Positions 1 to 7,648 of a DNA stretch of 44,056 bases are shown here, in pieces; the first letter of the stretch is position 1; the number at the start of each line of letters is the position of its first letter. The DNA is from Actinomadura sp. KC06. Lineage in GTDB: Bacteria > Actinomycetota > Actinomycetes > Streptosporangiales > Streptosporangiaceae. The notes below the pieces were generated by a model. The model saw only the letters and a program-made list of their open reading frames with translations, made no database searches and had not been told where the DNA came from. The stretch covers positions 1 through 44,056 of the forward strand of contig NZ_SMKT01000067.1 of the NCBI RefSeq assembly GCF_004348735.1. Direction: 5' to 3'. Position numbers and translations under genes: made by a program.

Positions 1-137
1 AGGACAAGATCAACGCGGAGCGGCCGCCGTCCGAGCAGGTCATCGACGACCACCGCGACAAATTCGGCGACGAGTACCGCCTGGAGACCGAAGGCCCCCA
101 CCCCGCCGAAAGCCTCCGCGACAAGCCGAGGACGTAG
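1..137 (+). CDS. 3' end of a hypothetical gene (partial at window edge)
   Basis: An open frame runs from the window edge (first full codon at base 3) to TAG at 135-137, giving 44 residues rich in charged amino acids (for example EQVIDDHRDKFGDEYRLETE). Codon use is GC-biased at third positions, as expected for a real actinobacterial gene. I do not recognise the family and the N-terminus lies outside the window. It could also be a remnant, because the next 600 bases hold only broken fragments. Confidence 0.35.
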   Translation, partial: DKINAERPPSEQVIDDHRDKFGDEYRLETEGPHPAESLRDKPRT

Positions 138-160
138 TTTCCGGCAATCTCCGGGAGGAT

Positions 161-306
161 ATGTCGGACAGCGACGGTGGCCGCATCCGCATCGAGTACT
201 TCGTCGCGAAGGGCAGGGTAGGGGAGAATTCGAGGAAGAGGCGGACACCGTCTGTTTCGATCACCTGATCGGTGGCGGCCGCGGCCTCTCTGCCGGCGCC
301 ACGTGA
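161..306 (+). pseudogene. Small frameshifted hypothetical gene
   Basis: ATG at 161 follows GGGAGG (153-158) and starts MSDSDGGRIRIEYFVAKGR. That frame soon turns into low-quality sequence ending at 266-268. An adjacent frame then gives the protein-like stretch EEEADTVCFDHLIGGGRG and ends with TGA at 304-306. The two pieces join sensibly around 211-230, so a single-base frameshift in a roughly 48-codon gene is the simplest reading. The function is unknown, and with so little sequence the call is tentative. Confidence 0.3.
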
Positions 307-669
307 GGAGCGAGGTATCGCCGTCCTGGGGCGTCGTACGCACGCCGCTGCCGTCAGGCAGCTCGCAACGCGAGAGTAAAGACCTGAATGAGTCCCTGGA
401 ACAGGTCATGGAGTTCGTTCAGAACTGAGCCGAGTCTCACTTCCAGAGTCGCCAACCAGGACGGCAGGACCGCCGACGGGACACCGCTTGGACAAACCGG
501 ACGGCGTTTGGACAGGGGATTCCGATCCCTACAGATCTGTTTGGGGAATAGCGCGTAGGGAGACATGGGGAGCGACTCTTGGCCTTCGCCCCGATTTCGT
601 CAGAGCGCGTTATGCCGATTAATGGCCAAGCTGTCCCAGGTGGATTGTTCCCAGGCTAATAGTAGGGGA
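307..669. other. Gene-poor stretch
   Basis: No gene here can be supported. A 41-codon open frame (303-428, GTG start, no ribosome-binding site) ends in an amphipathic stretch NESLEQVMEFVQN and may be a gene tail. The bases around 480-560 contain a loose direct repeat (cttggacaaaccgg / tttggacagggg) without a clear meaning. Confidence 0.3.
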
Positions 670-780
670 GGGGCTGAGCCGGAGCGGCGGGAGGCGGCGG
701 TTCGGTAGCGGATCGAGGAGATCAGGGAGCGTATCGCCGAGCTGAACTCGGTGGCCGTCCGGGATTGGTGGCTGACAGGT
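670..780 (+). pseudogene. Tail fragment of an unidentified gene
   Basis: One frame reads AEPERREAAVR, a TAG stop, then RIEEIRERIAELNSVAVRDW and WLTG. The segment after the stop looks like real helical protein. It runs straight into the 3' end of the oppositely oriented ASCH-like gene near 780, and that gene has lost its natural stop there. This looks like a recombination scar between two unrelated genes. Confidence 0.25.
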
Positions 781-1210
781 AGGCATGCCCGCGGACGGAC
801 AGTTCGTAGCCGGTGGGCAGGCTGCGGGTCAGGCCGTGTTCTTTGAGGATTCGGATGCGGCGTTTGTGGGAGTCCTTGTCAGTGGGCAGTGTGGCGGCGA
901 GCTTGGCGGCGGTGATGCCCGGTTGGCGGGCGATCCGGCTCAATGTGGTGCGCGCCCACGGGGTACGGGCGTCGAGCCGGTCCAGCAGGGTGTCGATGTC
1001 GGAGATGTCGGACGGTGAGAGCGCGGCGTCCTCGGCGAGCGTCTGCCGTGGGTCGGAGCCGGCCCATGACAGCGTGACGCGCCACAGCGGGTCGGTGTCG
1101 TCACCACGGAAGGTCGAGCCGGGTTTCACTCGCGGACGCTTCCAGCGGCGGTAGGCCACGGTGACGTCACCGGCGGCGACGCCGTCCGTGATCCGCTGGG
1201 TGAGGATCAT
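722..1210 (-). CDS. ASCH-like protein, internally shortened
   Basis: The 162-residue product starts MILTQRITDGVAAGDVTVAY and continues with RRWKRPRVKPGSTFR, the opening of small ASCH-type domain proteins in actinobacteria. The next segment, DPLWRVTLSWAGSDPR, normally follows only after several tens more residues, so the middle of the ASCH fold appears deleted in frame. The rest is helical and ends in a region resembling a winged helix (LAATLPTDKDSHKRRIRILK). The ATG (1208-1210) overlaps the stop of the upstream gene as ATGA, giving translational coupling in the operon TetR - NAD(P)-binding protein - this gene. The last ~18 codons run into foreign DNA. ASCH domains are thought to bind RNA or modified nucleosides; with this deletion the protein may be inactive. 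Confidence 0.6.
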   Translation of the reverse strand: MILTQRITDGVAAGDVTVAYRRWKRPRVKPGSTFRGDDTDPLWRVTLSWAGSDPRQTLAEDAALSPSDISDIDTLLDRLDARTPWARTTLSRIARQPGITAAKLAATLPTDKDSHKRRIRILKEHGLTRSLPTGYELSVRGHAYLSATNPGRPPSSARRYAP

Positions 1211-2043
1211 CGGGGCTCCGCGACGAACTCGGCCAGGCAACGAGGCGCGCGTCCCAGGAGATCGGCGGCGTCGGGCAGTACGGGTGCGGCGTATCCGGCA
1301 GCGATGGTGGCGAACAGGCCGCTGATGGAGTCCACGTAGTCGGGGTGCCACTCCAGGTCGAGCGCGGCGCGGCGGAACTCTGCCTCCGACACCGGCTCGT
1401 AGCCGGTCACCGGCACCGGTGAGTTCCGGCAGGCGTCGGCGACCTCGGCGAAGGTCAGGCTTTGCGGCCCGGTCAACGCGTACTTGCGTCCGCCGCGTCC
1501 GCCGTGATCGTCGAGGAGGGTGTCGACGGCGACGGCCGCGATGTCGCGGGTGTCGATGAAGCTGACCGCCGCGTCGGCGGTCGGCAGTCGCAGGACGCCG
1601 TGGTGCGCCTCAGCGAGCACGCGGAGAGGACCGTCGGTGAGGTTCTGGAAGAACCAGTTCGGCCGCAGGATCGTCCACGCGACGTCGCTGCGCTGGAGGT
1701 GCAGTTCCACGGCGCGCTGCTCGACCTCCGCTGGAGCGTGCTCCATGCCGAGTGCCGTCATCAGCACGACGCGCGTCACGTTCCGGCTCTGCGCAAGGTC
1801 GATGAACTTGCACACCGCAGTGCCGAGACCGGTGACCGAGCGGTGTTCGTCGTCGCCTCCGGGCACGATCAGAAGTATCCGGTCGACGCCGCCGAGGGCG
1901 GCGGACCACGTCGCCGGGTCCGTCCAGTCAAGCGGGATCGCGCTGCGCCTGGACCCGGCCCGCGGTTCCACGCCGCGAGCCCGCATCTGTGCCGTCACTT
2001 CGCGGCCGACCTTGCCGGTCGCGGCTGTGACCAGGACCGTCAT
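1207..2043 (-). CDS. NmrA-like NAD(P)-binding protein
   Basis: This is a 278-residue atypical short-chain dehydrogenase of the NmrA/azoreductase type. The N-terminus MTVLVTAATGKVGREV carries the dinucleotide-binding TAATGKVG motif (GxxGxxG type) at residues 6-13. There follow LDWTDPATW, DRILLIVPG and the conserved ILRPNWFFQNL patch near the middle. Such proteins act as quinone or azo reductases or as redox sensors in the cytoplasm. The ATG at 2041-2043 overlaps the TetR stop (ATGA, 2040-2043) and the gene's own stop overlaps the next ATG. It should therefore be made with its TetR regulator and be induced by the TetR ligand. The exact substrate cannot be told. Confidence 0.85.
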   Translation of the reverse strand: MTVLVTAATGKVGREVTAQMRARGVEPRAGSRRSAIPLDWTDPATWSAALGGVDRILLIVPGGDDEHRSVTGLGTAVCKFIDLAQSRNVTRVVLMTALGMEHAPAEVEQRAVELHLQRSDVAWTILRPNWFFQNLTDGPLRVLAEAHHGVLRLPTADAAVSFIDTRDIAAVAVDTLLDDHGGRGGRKYALTGPQSLTFAEVADACRNSPVPVTGYEPVSEAEFRRAALDLEWHPDYVDSISGLFATIAAGYAAPVLPDAADLLGRAPRCLAEFVAEPR

Positions 2044-2651
2044 GCGTCGGTCCCGAGAGCGAAGGCGAGCTGGGCGAGCACCACGTCGCGGTAGTCCAGG
2101 TCTGCCGAGGCCCGGTGATCGAGGACGAGCGGGTAGAGCAGGCCGTCCATCGTCGCGACCGCCACGTCCACGATCGCTGATACATCGAACCGGGGCGCGA
2201 ACGATCCCGAGTCCACTCCGCGTTGCACGGCCTCGGCGAAAGGCCGCCGGTACTGCTCGGCCAGCCTGCCGGCATGCGAGCGCAGTTCGGCGTCGTGGGC
2301 GGCGGCGGTCCAGAACTCCATCAGCATCCGCCACGTGCCGGCCGACGTCGACAGCCCGCGATCGACCAGGGCGACCAATTGCTGCCACGGGTCCTCGAAC
2401 CCCGCGGCCAAGTCGTGCAGAGCCGCGACCTCACCCGACGTCGCGCCCTGGAGCGCCTCGATCAGCATGTCTTCACGCGATCCGAAGTAGCCCTGCAGGG
2501 TGGACACCGCGACGCCGGAAGCCTGCGAGACATCGGCGAAGCGGGTGGCGGCGTAACCGCGTTCGGACAGCACCTGCACGACGTGATCGAGAACCCGGGC
2601 TCGCCTGGCCCCGCCAGCGCGCCGCGTGCGCGTCGATCGCTCTTCACTCAT
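2040..2651 (-). CDS. TetR family transcriptional regulator
   Basis: This is a 203-residue regulator with an N-terminal TetR helix-turn-helix (residues about 18-64, including RFADVSQASGVAVSTLQGYF) and a helical ligand domain that resembles the C-terminal domain of the BetI/TetR group (MEFWTAAAHDAELR). It is the first gene of a three-gene operon joined by ATGA overlaps. A perfect palindrome lies only 4 bases upstream of its ATG, so it very likely represses itself and both downstream genes. The ATG lies about where transcription should start, so the message may be leaderless. Confidence 0.9.
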   Translation of the reverse strand: MSEERSTRTRRAGGARRARVLDHVVQVLSERGYAATRFADVSQASGVAVSTLQGYFGSREDMLIEALQGATSGEVAALHDLAAGFEDPWQQLVALVDRGLSTSAGTWRMLMEFWTAAAHDAELRSHAGRLAEQYRRPFAEAVQRGVDSGSFAPRFDVSAIVDVAVATMDGLLYPLVLDHRASADLDYRDVVLAQLAFALGTDA

Positions 2652-2655
2652 TCCC

Positions 2656-2677
2656 GTACCGTATCACGATACGGTAC
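2656..2677. promoter_or_regulatory. TetR operator (perfect 22-bp palindrome)
   Basis: Arms GTACCGTATC (2656-2665) and GATACGGTAC (2668-2677) are exact reverse complements around a 2-base centre. The site ends 4 bases before the TetR start codon and covers the position expected for a -10 element (TACGGT on the minus strand, 2663-2658). A bound repressor would block RNA polymerase directly. Confidence 0.8.
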
Positions 2678-2721
2678 AGGCGTGAGTCATCGCGGGCTGC
2701 CTCCGGCGGGCTTCCTCAGGT

Positions 2722-3291
2722 TCACTCGCCGGTGTAGAAGGTCGCGGGATCGACGGCGGCCAAGGCGATCCAGTCCGGTGATGATTCGTGATCGAGGGCC
2801 GGAGGCGGATGGGGCAGGCGCAGGTCGAGGGCCGTTCTGGGGTGTTCGTCGACGCGTTGAGTGAGCGTGTAGAGGGTCGCCAGGACGTGGAGGCAGGGGA
2901 TCCGGCGGTCTGAGCAGGTGCAGTGCGCCGCTTGTTCGTCCAGCGGGACGGCGAGGCCGACACGGCGGGACAGTGCGGTTGCGAGTTCGTCGGGCAGGTC
3001 GCCTGGGGCCAGGCCGGCGGGTGCGTCCGCCATGGCCTTCTCGATGAGGGACGTGGCGTCGGCCAGCGCTTGACCGGCCCAGCACGGCAGTTCGATGCGG
3101 ACGCGGTGGCAGGTGTCGCCCTCGGTGCTCTCGGCCTCGATCAGTCCCGGCTCGGCCGCCACGATGGTGACGGCGTTGTTGCGGGCGAGACTGCGCGCCT
3201 TGGGCAGGCGTCGGTCGGGAGCCGCGGCCGGGGATTCGAGTATGCGCATCCACGTCCTGCCCCATGGACCGGATCCGAACTCCGGGGCCAT
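2722..3291 (-). CDS. SWIM zinc finger protein
   Basis: The product is 189 residues. The N-terminal block FGSGPWGRTWMRILES matches the opening of actinobacterial SWIM proteins. The metal site is C124-x-C126-x6-C133-x-H135 (AHCTCSDRRIPCLHVLATL), the defining SWIM motif. ATG (3289-3291) overlaps the helicase stop as TGATG, so the two are translationally coupled. SWIM and SNF2 helicase genes commonly sit together and are presumed to act in DNA repair or chromatin-like remodelling. At 189 residues it is shorter than usual relatives, possibly through loss in the middle, but the finger itself is complete. Confidence 0.8.
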   Translation of the reverse strand: MAPEFGSGPWGRTWMRILESPAAAPDRRLPKARSLARNNAVTIVAAEPGLIEAESTEGDTCHRVRIELPCWAGQALADATSLIEKAMADAPAGLAPGDLPDELATALSRRVGLAVPLDEQAAHCTCSDRRIPCLHVLATLYTLTQRVDEHPRTALDLRLPHPPPALDHESSPDWIALAAVDPATFYTGE

Positions 3292-4913
3292 CAGCCGATC
3301 CCTGTCCGGTCGTCGAGGGTGAGGATGGCGTGCAGGTGTTCGTCGGGCAGGTCGGCCAGGGTGGTCTCGGTGTCGCCGGCGACGATGTCGGAGAGTGCGC
3401 GCTTGCGTTCTTGCAGGTGCGCGATGTGGTCCTCGACGGTGCCCGCGGTGACGAGGGTGTGGACGTTGAGCGCGCGTCGCTGCCCGATCCGGTGGGCGCG
3501 GTCGGTGGCCTGATCCTCCACCGCGGGGTTCCACCAGCGGTCGTAGTGCACGACGTGCCCGGCACGGGTGAGGTTGAGGCCGAACCCTGCGGCTCGCAGG
3601 CTCAGCAGCAGGATGGGCGGCGCGTCGTCGTGGTTCTGGAACGTCTCGATGAGCCGGTCGCGCCGCTGTGGGCTCAACCCGCCGTGCAGGAAGGGGATGG
3701 GCGCGGTGTCCAGGGTCTGGCCGAGGTGGCGGGAGAGCATCTCTCCCATCGCTCGGTACTGGGTGAAGACCAGGGCGCGGTCCTGGTCTTGGGCGATCTC
3801 GGTGAGCATTTCGGTGGCCCGGTCGAACTTGCCCGAACGTCCGGCCAGGTCGCGGCCGTCCTGTCCGAGGAAGTGGGCGGGATGGTTGCAGATCTGCTTG
3901 AGGGCGGTCAGCAGGGCCAGCACGCGGCCGCGGCGTCCGATGCCCGTGCCGAGGCCGTCGGCGAAGGCCCGGTCGACGGCGTCGCGGTAGAGGCGTGCCT
4001 GTTCACCGGTGAGGGAGCAGGTGATGGTCGCGTGCTGCTTGGGCGGAAGGTCGGTGAGGACCTCGTCTTTGGTCCGGCGCAGCAGCCGGGGTGCGACGAG
4101 GGCGTTGAGCCGTGCCGCGGCGGTGGTCGAACGGCGTTGCTGGATGGGCACCGCGAAGCGCTGTTTGAAGCGTTCGCGGGTGCCCAGCAGGCCGGGGTTG
4201 GTGACGTGGAGGATCGCCCAGAGGTCTTCCAGGTGGTTCTCCACCGGCGTGCCCGTCATCGCGATCCGGGTCCGCGCGGGCAGCAGTACGGCGGACCGGC
4301 CCGCCTTGGAGTCGGGGTTCTTGATCTGCTGGGCCTCGTCGAGCACCAGGACCTCCCAGCCGGTCGCGGCCAGTGCCGCGGCGTCGGTCCGCAGGACGCT
4401 GTAGCTGGTGACGACCACGGTCCCCGGCCGCATCGTGGCGGGAAGTTCCCGCCCGGGCCCGTGGTAGGAGACGACGGGCAGGTGCGGGACGAACCGCGCC
4501 AGCTCGCGCCGCCAGTTGCCGAGCACCGAGACCGGGCAGACGACCAGGTGCGGCCGCGTGGTCGTCCGGGTGGCCAGCAGGCCGATGGCCTGCAGGGTCT
4601 TCCCCAGGCCCATCTGGTCGGCCAGGACGCCGCCGCCGCGCAGCCCTCGCAGCCAGGCCACCCCGTCCACTTGGTAGGGGCGGAGTTCGGCCTGGACGGC
4701 CGCCGACTTCAGCTCCGATCGGGTGAGACCGCCTGGCGGAACCGTGCCAGCATCGCCGCGGCCGAGTAGATCGCGGTGCCGTCCTCGTTGAGCACGGCGT
4801 GCGCGGCGGCGGGCATCCGTCCGGCCAGCTCGGCGTAGGCGATGTCGTCGGGCGCCTCGGTGCCGGTGTGGCCGGGCGGAAGCATCAGCCGGACGGCCTC
4901 GCGCCATGCCCAC
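3291..4913 (-). CDS. SNF2-family helicase, catalytic core
   Basis: The open frame is 540 codons; family similarity begins only around residue 62 (GLTRSELKSAAVQAELRPYQ). Both RecA-like lobes are present: Walker A DQMGLGKT (99-106), DEAQ box LDEAQQI (191-197), TGTPVENHLEDLW, and in lobe 2 LVFTQYRAMGEML, FGLNLTRAGHVVHYDRWWNP and ATDRAHRIGQ. The first ~60 codons of this frame are out-of-frame with the true N-terminal region encoded just upstream (4709-5185). Normal homologues carry several hundred extra residues between the two pieces. An out-of-frame internal deletion near 4720-4770 is therefore likely. The ATPase core could still be made from an internal start. The start at 4913 is only the first ATG of the open frame and should not be trusted. 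Confidence 0.7.
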   Translation of the reverse strand: MGMARGRPADASARPHRHRGARRHRLRRAGRTDARRRARRAQRGRHRDLLGRGDAGTVPPGGLTRSELKSAAVQAELRPYQVDGVAWLRGLRGGGVLADQMGLGKTLQAIGLLATRTTTRPHLVVCPVSVLGNWRRELARFVPHLPVVSYHGPGRELPATMRPGTVVVTSYSVLRTDAAALAATGWEVLVLDEAQQIKNPDSKAGRSAVLLPARTRIAMTGTPVENHLEDLWAILHVTNPGLLGTRERFKQRFAVPIQQRRSTTAAARLNALVAPRLLRRTKDEVLTDLPPKQHATITCSLTGEQARLYRDAVDRAFADGLGTGIGRRGRVLALLTALKQICNHPAHFLGQDGRDLAGRSGKFDRATEMLTEIAQDQDRALVFTQYRAMGEMLSRHLGQTLDTAPIPFLHGGLSPQRRDRLIETFQNHDDAPPILLLSLRAAGFGLNLTRAGHVVHYDRWWNPAVEDQATDRAHRIGQRRALNVHTLVTAGTVEDHIAHLQERKRALSDIVAGDTETTLADLPDEHLHAILTLDDRTGIG

Positions 4914-5185
4914 ACCGAGGCGCCGAACACCGTGTCCGGATCAGTCAAGGTGTTGAGCGCGGGTACCGCCGCGTCCAGATCCATCAGCCGCACCGTGACG
5001 TCCGCGGCGACGAGTACGCGCCGCCGGTCGGGGACGGCGAGGCGGCAGGTTGCCGGCCGTCCCGCGGGAAGCCCTCGGTTTTTCAGGACGGTGGCGATCT
5101 CACCGGCGCCCCACCAGGCCACCGCGTTCTCGGCCGGAACGAACGTGGCCTGGATCAGGCCCGGCAGCTCGACATCGCAGGGCAC
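4709..5185 (-). CDS. N-terminal piece of the interrupted SNF2 helicase
   Basis: The 158 residues start MPCDVELPGLIQATFVPAEN at a GTG (5183-5185). They include the FVPAENAVAWWG and VRLMLPPGHT segments seen near the N-termini of actinobacterial SNF2 helicases. The frame ends at ARFRQAVSPDRS, while the helicase core continues in the next frame from the same DNA. Together they form a single ancestral gene with a deletion and frameshift. The piece alone has no known activity. The only other reading is a separate small gene, but the content and position speak against that. Confidence 0.6.
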   Translation of the reverse strand: MPCDVELPGLIQATFVPAENAVAWWGAGEIATVLKNRGLPAGRPATCRLAVPDRRRVLVAADVTVRLMDLDAAVPALNTLTDPDTVFGASVWAWREAVRLMLPPGHTGTEAPDDIAYAELAGRMPAAAHAVLNEDGTAIYSAAAMLARFRQAVSPDRS

Positions 5186-5191
5186 GCCCGG

Positions 5192-6661
5192 TCACTCTCC
5201 CTGGAGAGCCGGAGCGGACGAGGCGGCGGGCTTGCGCGGGAGCAGGAAGGTGGCGGCGAAGGCGACCGCCAGCAGCGCAAGGCCCAGCCACAGTGAGCCG
5301 GCCTGCGCATCGCCGAAGCCCTCGGCCAGCGCCGGCGGGGTCTGCTCGATGCCGCGTACCCGGGTGAAGAAGAACGTGCCGATCACCGCGACGCCGACGG
5401 AGGCGGCCAGTTGCGTCACGGTGTTGTAGAGCGCCGAACCCGAGCCCGCGTCGGTCACCGGCACGTCGTTCAGCGTCAGTTGCAACAGCGGGGCCACGAC
5501 CATCCCCATCCCGGCGCCGCCTACGAGCACGCCCCAGACCAGGTCGGTCCAGCCGGTGCCGGACGTCGCCCCGGCGCTCTGGATCGCCAGAATCGTGAAT
5601 CCCACGGCCATCACCACCAGCCCGATCTGCACGGTCGCCCGTCCGATCCGCGGCAGCAGCACGGCCGCCGACACCGTGGCCAGCACCGGGACCGCCACCG
5701 ACCAGGGCAGCATGATCAGGCCGGACCGCATCGGGCTCATGCCCAGGCCCTGCTGCAGGAACAGCATGAAGACCATGAAGAAGCCCATCGTCGGGACGAA
5801 GAACAGCAACTGGACCAGCAGACCGCCGTTCACCGACCGGAACCGGAACAGCGACATCTGCACCAGCGGCGCGTCGACCCGCCGTTCCCACGCCACGAAT
5901 CCGGCCAGCACCGCCAGGCCGGCGCCGAGGCAGAGCCAGGTCCACAGCGGCCAGCCGGACCGGTCCGCCGCGGTGATCAGCGGGTACAGCACCAGCAGCA
6001 GCCCGGCCGCCGACAGCGCGACCCCGACCAGGTCGAGCCGGGCGGCCGAGGCGTCCCGGCTGTCGGGGAGCAGCTTCACCGAGGCGACCACGGCCAGCAC
6101 GGCCAGCGGGACGTTCACCCAGAACACCAGCCGCCAGCCCGTCCCCCACAGGTCCCACTCCAGCAGCGCGGGCCCCGCGATCGGGCCCAGCGTCGCCGCA
6201 AGGCCCGCCAGCGCCGCGAACGCCGCCATCGGGCCGCCCCGCTCCCGCGGCGCGTACATCACCTGGATCTGGGACAGCACCTGCGGGATCATCGCGGCCG
6301 CGAACAGACCTTGCAGCACCCTGGCCCCGACGAGCATGCCGGGACCGGCGGCCATGCCGCACAGGGCCGAGGCCGTCGCGAAACCGGCGATGCCGGCGAT
6401 GAACACCCGCTTGTGCCCGAGCAGATCCCCGAGCCGGGCCCCGCTGATCATCCCCAGCGCGAACGCCAGCGTGTAGCCCGCCTGGATCCACTGCAGGTGC
6501 GCCGGGGAGGCGTCCAGATCCGCTTGGAGCGGGGGCAGGACGACGTTGACGATCGTCACCCCGATGAGGTCCAGGAACGCCGCCAGCAGGATGGTCAGCA
6601 GAGCCAGGCTCCGCGCCCTGCCGGACAGCCGGGCCTGGTGGGCCGCGGTGGTGGACGCCAT
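5192..6661 (-). CDS. MFS drug-resistance transporter (DHA2, 14 TM)
   Basis: This 489-residue membrane protein starts MASTTAAHQARLSG. It has about 14 hydrophobic helices, motif A-like GARLGDLLGHKR between TM2 and TM3, and the GARVLQGLFAAAMIPQVLSQ segment typical of EmrB/QacA-type proton-driven exporters. ATG at 6659-6661 is preferred over the upstream GTG because GGAG lies 5 bases before it. The gene is divergent from a MarR gene with a palindrome between them, the usual layout for an exporter induced by its own substrate. The substrate cannot be named. Confidence 0.9.
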   Translation of the reverse strand: MASTTAAHQARLSGRARSLALLTILLAAFLDLIGVTIVNVVLPPLQADLDASPAHLQWIQAGYTLAFALGMISGARLGDLLGHKRVFIAGIAGFATASALCGMAAGPGMLVGARVLQGLFAAAMIPQVLSQIQVMYAPRERGGPMAAFAALAGLAATLGPIAGPALLEWDLWGTGWRLVFWVNVPLAVLAVVASVKLLPDSRDASAARLDLVGVALSAAGLLLVLYPLITAADRSGWPLWTWLCLGAGLAVLAGFVAWERRVDAPLVQMSLFRFRSVNGGLLVQLLFFVPTMGFFMVFMLFLQQGLGMSPMRSGLIMLPWSVAVPVLATVSAAVLLPRIGRATVQIGLVVMAVGFTILAIQSAGATSGTGWTDLVWGVLVGGAGMGMVVAPLLQLTLNDVPVTDAGSGSALYNTVTQLAASVGVAVIGTFFFTRVRGIEQTPPALAEGFGDAQAGSLWLGLALLAVAFAATFLLPRKPAASSAPALQGE

Positions 6662-6701
6662 GCGCACTCCGTTCGCCGGTCGCTACACTCATTTCATGCG
6701 C

Positions 6702-6718
6702 CACACACTAAGTGTGTG
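6702..6718. promoter_or_regulatory. Candidate MarR operator
   Basis: CACACACT (6702-6709) and AGTGTGTG (6711-6718) form a perfect 8-bp inverted repeat around one base, midway between the divergent MFS and MarR genes. A second shorter palindrome, GCAAT-G-ATTGC, lies at 6721-6731. MarR dimers bind 16-20 bp palindromes, so the first site fits in size and place. Confidence 0.6.
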
Positions 6719-6768
6719 ACGCAATGATTGCGCGACGCAAGCTAATGCGGGAATCGAGGCGTGTCAAC

Positions 6769-7263
6769 ATGGCCAAGCACCGTCCACCGCCCGACCGCAG
6801 AGCGGCGACCGATGGCATCATCGACGCGATGCCGGATTGGGTGACCGCATCGGTGCAGCTCAACAGCTTGATCGCGGACCATATGGGGGTCGTCCCGTCC
6901 GACTTCGCCTGCCTGCACGCCCTCAACCGCGGCGGCCCCGCCACCGCCGCCGCCCTGGCCGACCGCGTGGGCCTCACCCCCGGATCGCTGTCCCGGATGA
7001 TCGACCGGCTGGAGTCGGCGGGCCTCGTCCAGCGCCACCCAGACCCGCACGACCGCCGCAAGACCCTCCTCCAGCCGACCGCCGAGGGGATCGTCCGCAT
7101 CAACGACTACTACGCCGGCCTGAACGTCCGCACCCGCGAGGTCCTGGCCGACTTCACCGACGACCAGCTCGATTCGGTGTTGCGTTTCGTCCTAGCCGTC
7201 CAAACCGGCACCCAGGACGAGGTCGACCGCCTGCGCTCCCGCACCCGATCCAGAGCCCAATAG
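6769..7263 (+). CDS. MarR family transcriptional regulator
   Basis: The product is 164 residues. It carries a winged helix-turn-helix: ALADRVGLTPGSLSRMIDRL then the wing QRHPDPHDRRKTLLQPT with the conserved D-x-R of MarR. The flanking helices form the dimer interface. The ATG at 6769 is preferred to earlier ATG codons in the same frame because GAGG lies upstream at a workable distance and the family homology begins nearby. It is divergent from the MFS exporter and probably represses both genes. Confidence 0.88.
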   Translation: MAKHRPPPDRRAATDGIIDAMPDWVTASVQLNSLIADHMGVVPSDFACLHALNRGGPATAAALADRVGLTPGSLSRMIDRLESAGLVQRHPDPHDRRKTLLQPTAEGIVRINDYYAGLNVRTREVLADFTDDQLDSVLRFVLAVQTGTQDEVDRLRSRTRSRAQ

Positions 7264-7457
7264 CAAGACCGCAGAAAGCTAGTCGCGATTTCGGCAGTGG
7301 CCTCAATGCAGGCCGGGACGGCAGGTGGTGCGTCCGTGGTGAGGGAACGGGTGGGCGTAGCGGGCCACGGTGCTGAGCCGCAGCCGCGGGGGTCCGCCGC
7401 GAGAGGTGGTGTGGAGCCATCAGGCCGAAGCAAGGGCCCCTGACCTGTGCAGGAATG

Positions 7458-7507
7458 TGGTGGGCGATACTGGGATTGAACCAGTGGCCTCTACCGTGTC
7501 AAGGTAG
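7458..7507 (-). tRNA. tRNA-Val(GAC) 3' half (truncated; att-site relic)
   Basis: Read on the minus strand, this holds a complete anticodon arm (CTACC - TTGACAC - GGTAG, anticodon GAC), a 5-base variable region, a full T arm (ACTGG-TTCAATC-CCAGT), the 3' acceptor strand ATCGCCC, discriminator A and encoded CCA. The D arm and the 5' acceptor strand GGGCGAT are absent: bases beyond 7507 do not match a tRNA. The fragment cannot fold into a tRNA. Such exact 3' halves are left when integrative elements recombine into the 3' end of a tRNA gene. No intact copy occurs in this window. Confidence 0.85.
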
Positions 7508-7648
7508 TCCGCGATCACCAGTGACCTGCAGCGCTGCGCGAACGCGCAGCTCAGGGGCCTCGATGGGGCGCAGTTCAGCGATGTTCGGCGACGTACGGAG
7601 AAGCTGTCGTCGCCCAAATATCGCCCAGCCCTGGTCGGGAGCGTGATC

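Noticed and set aside
3264..4769. Long + strand open frame across the SNF2 helicase
   Set aside because: It is the GC-rich shadow of the minus-strand helicase. It has no family motifs, while the opposite strand has complete SNF2 motifs.
7455..7646. Small + strand frame starting MWWAILGLNQ
   Set aside because: It lies over the tRNA-Val fragment and its flank; the reading is an artefact of the tRNA sequence.
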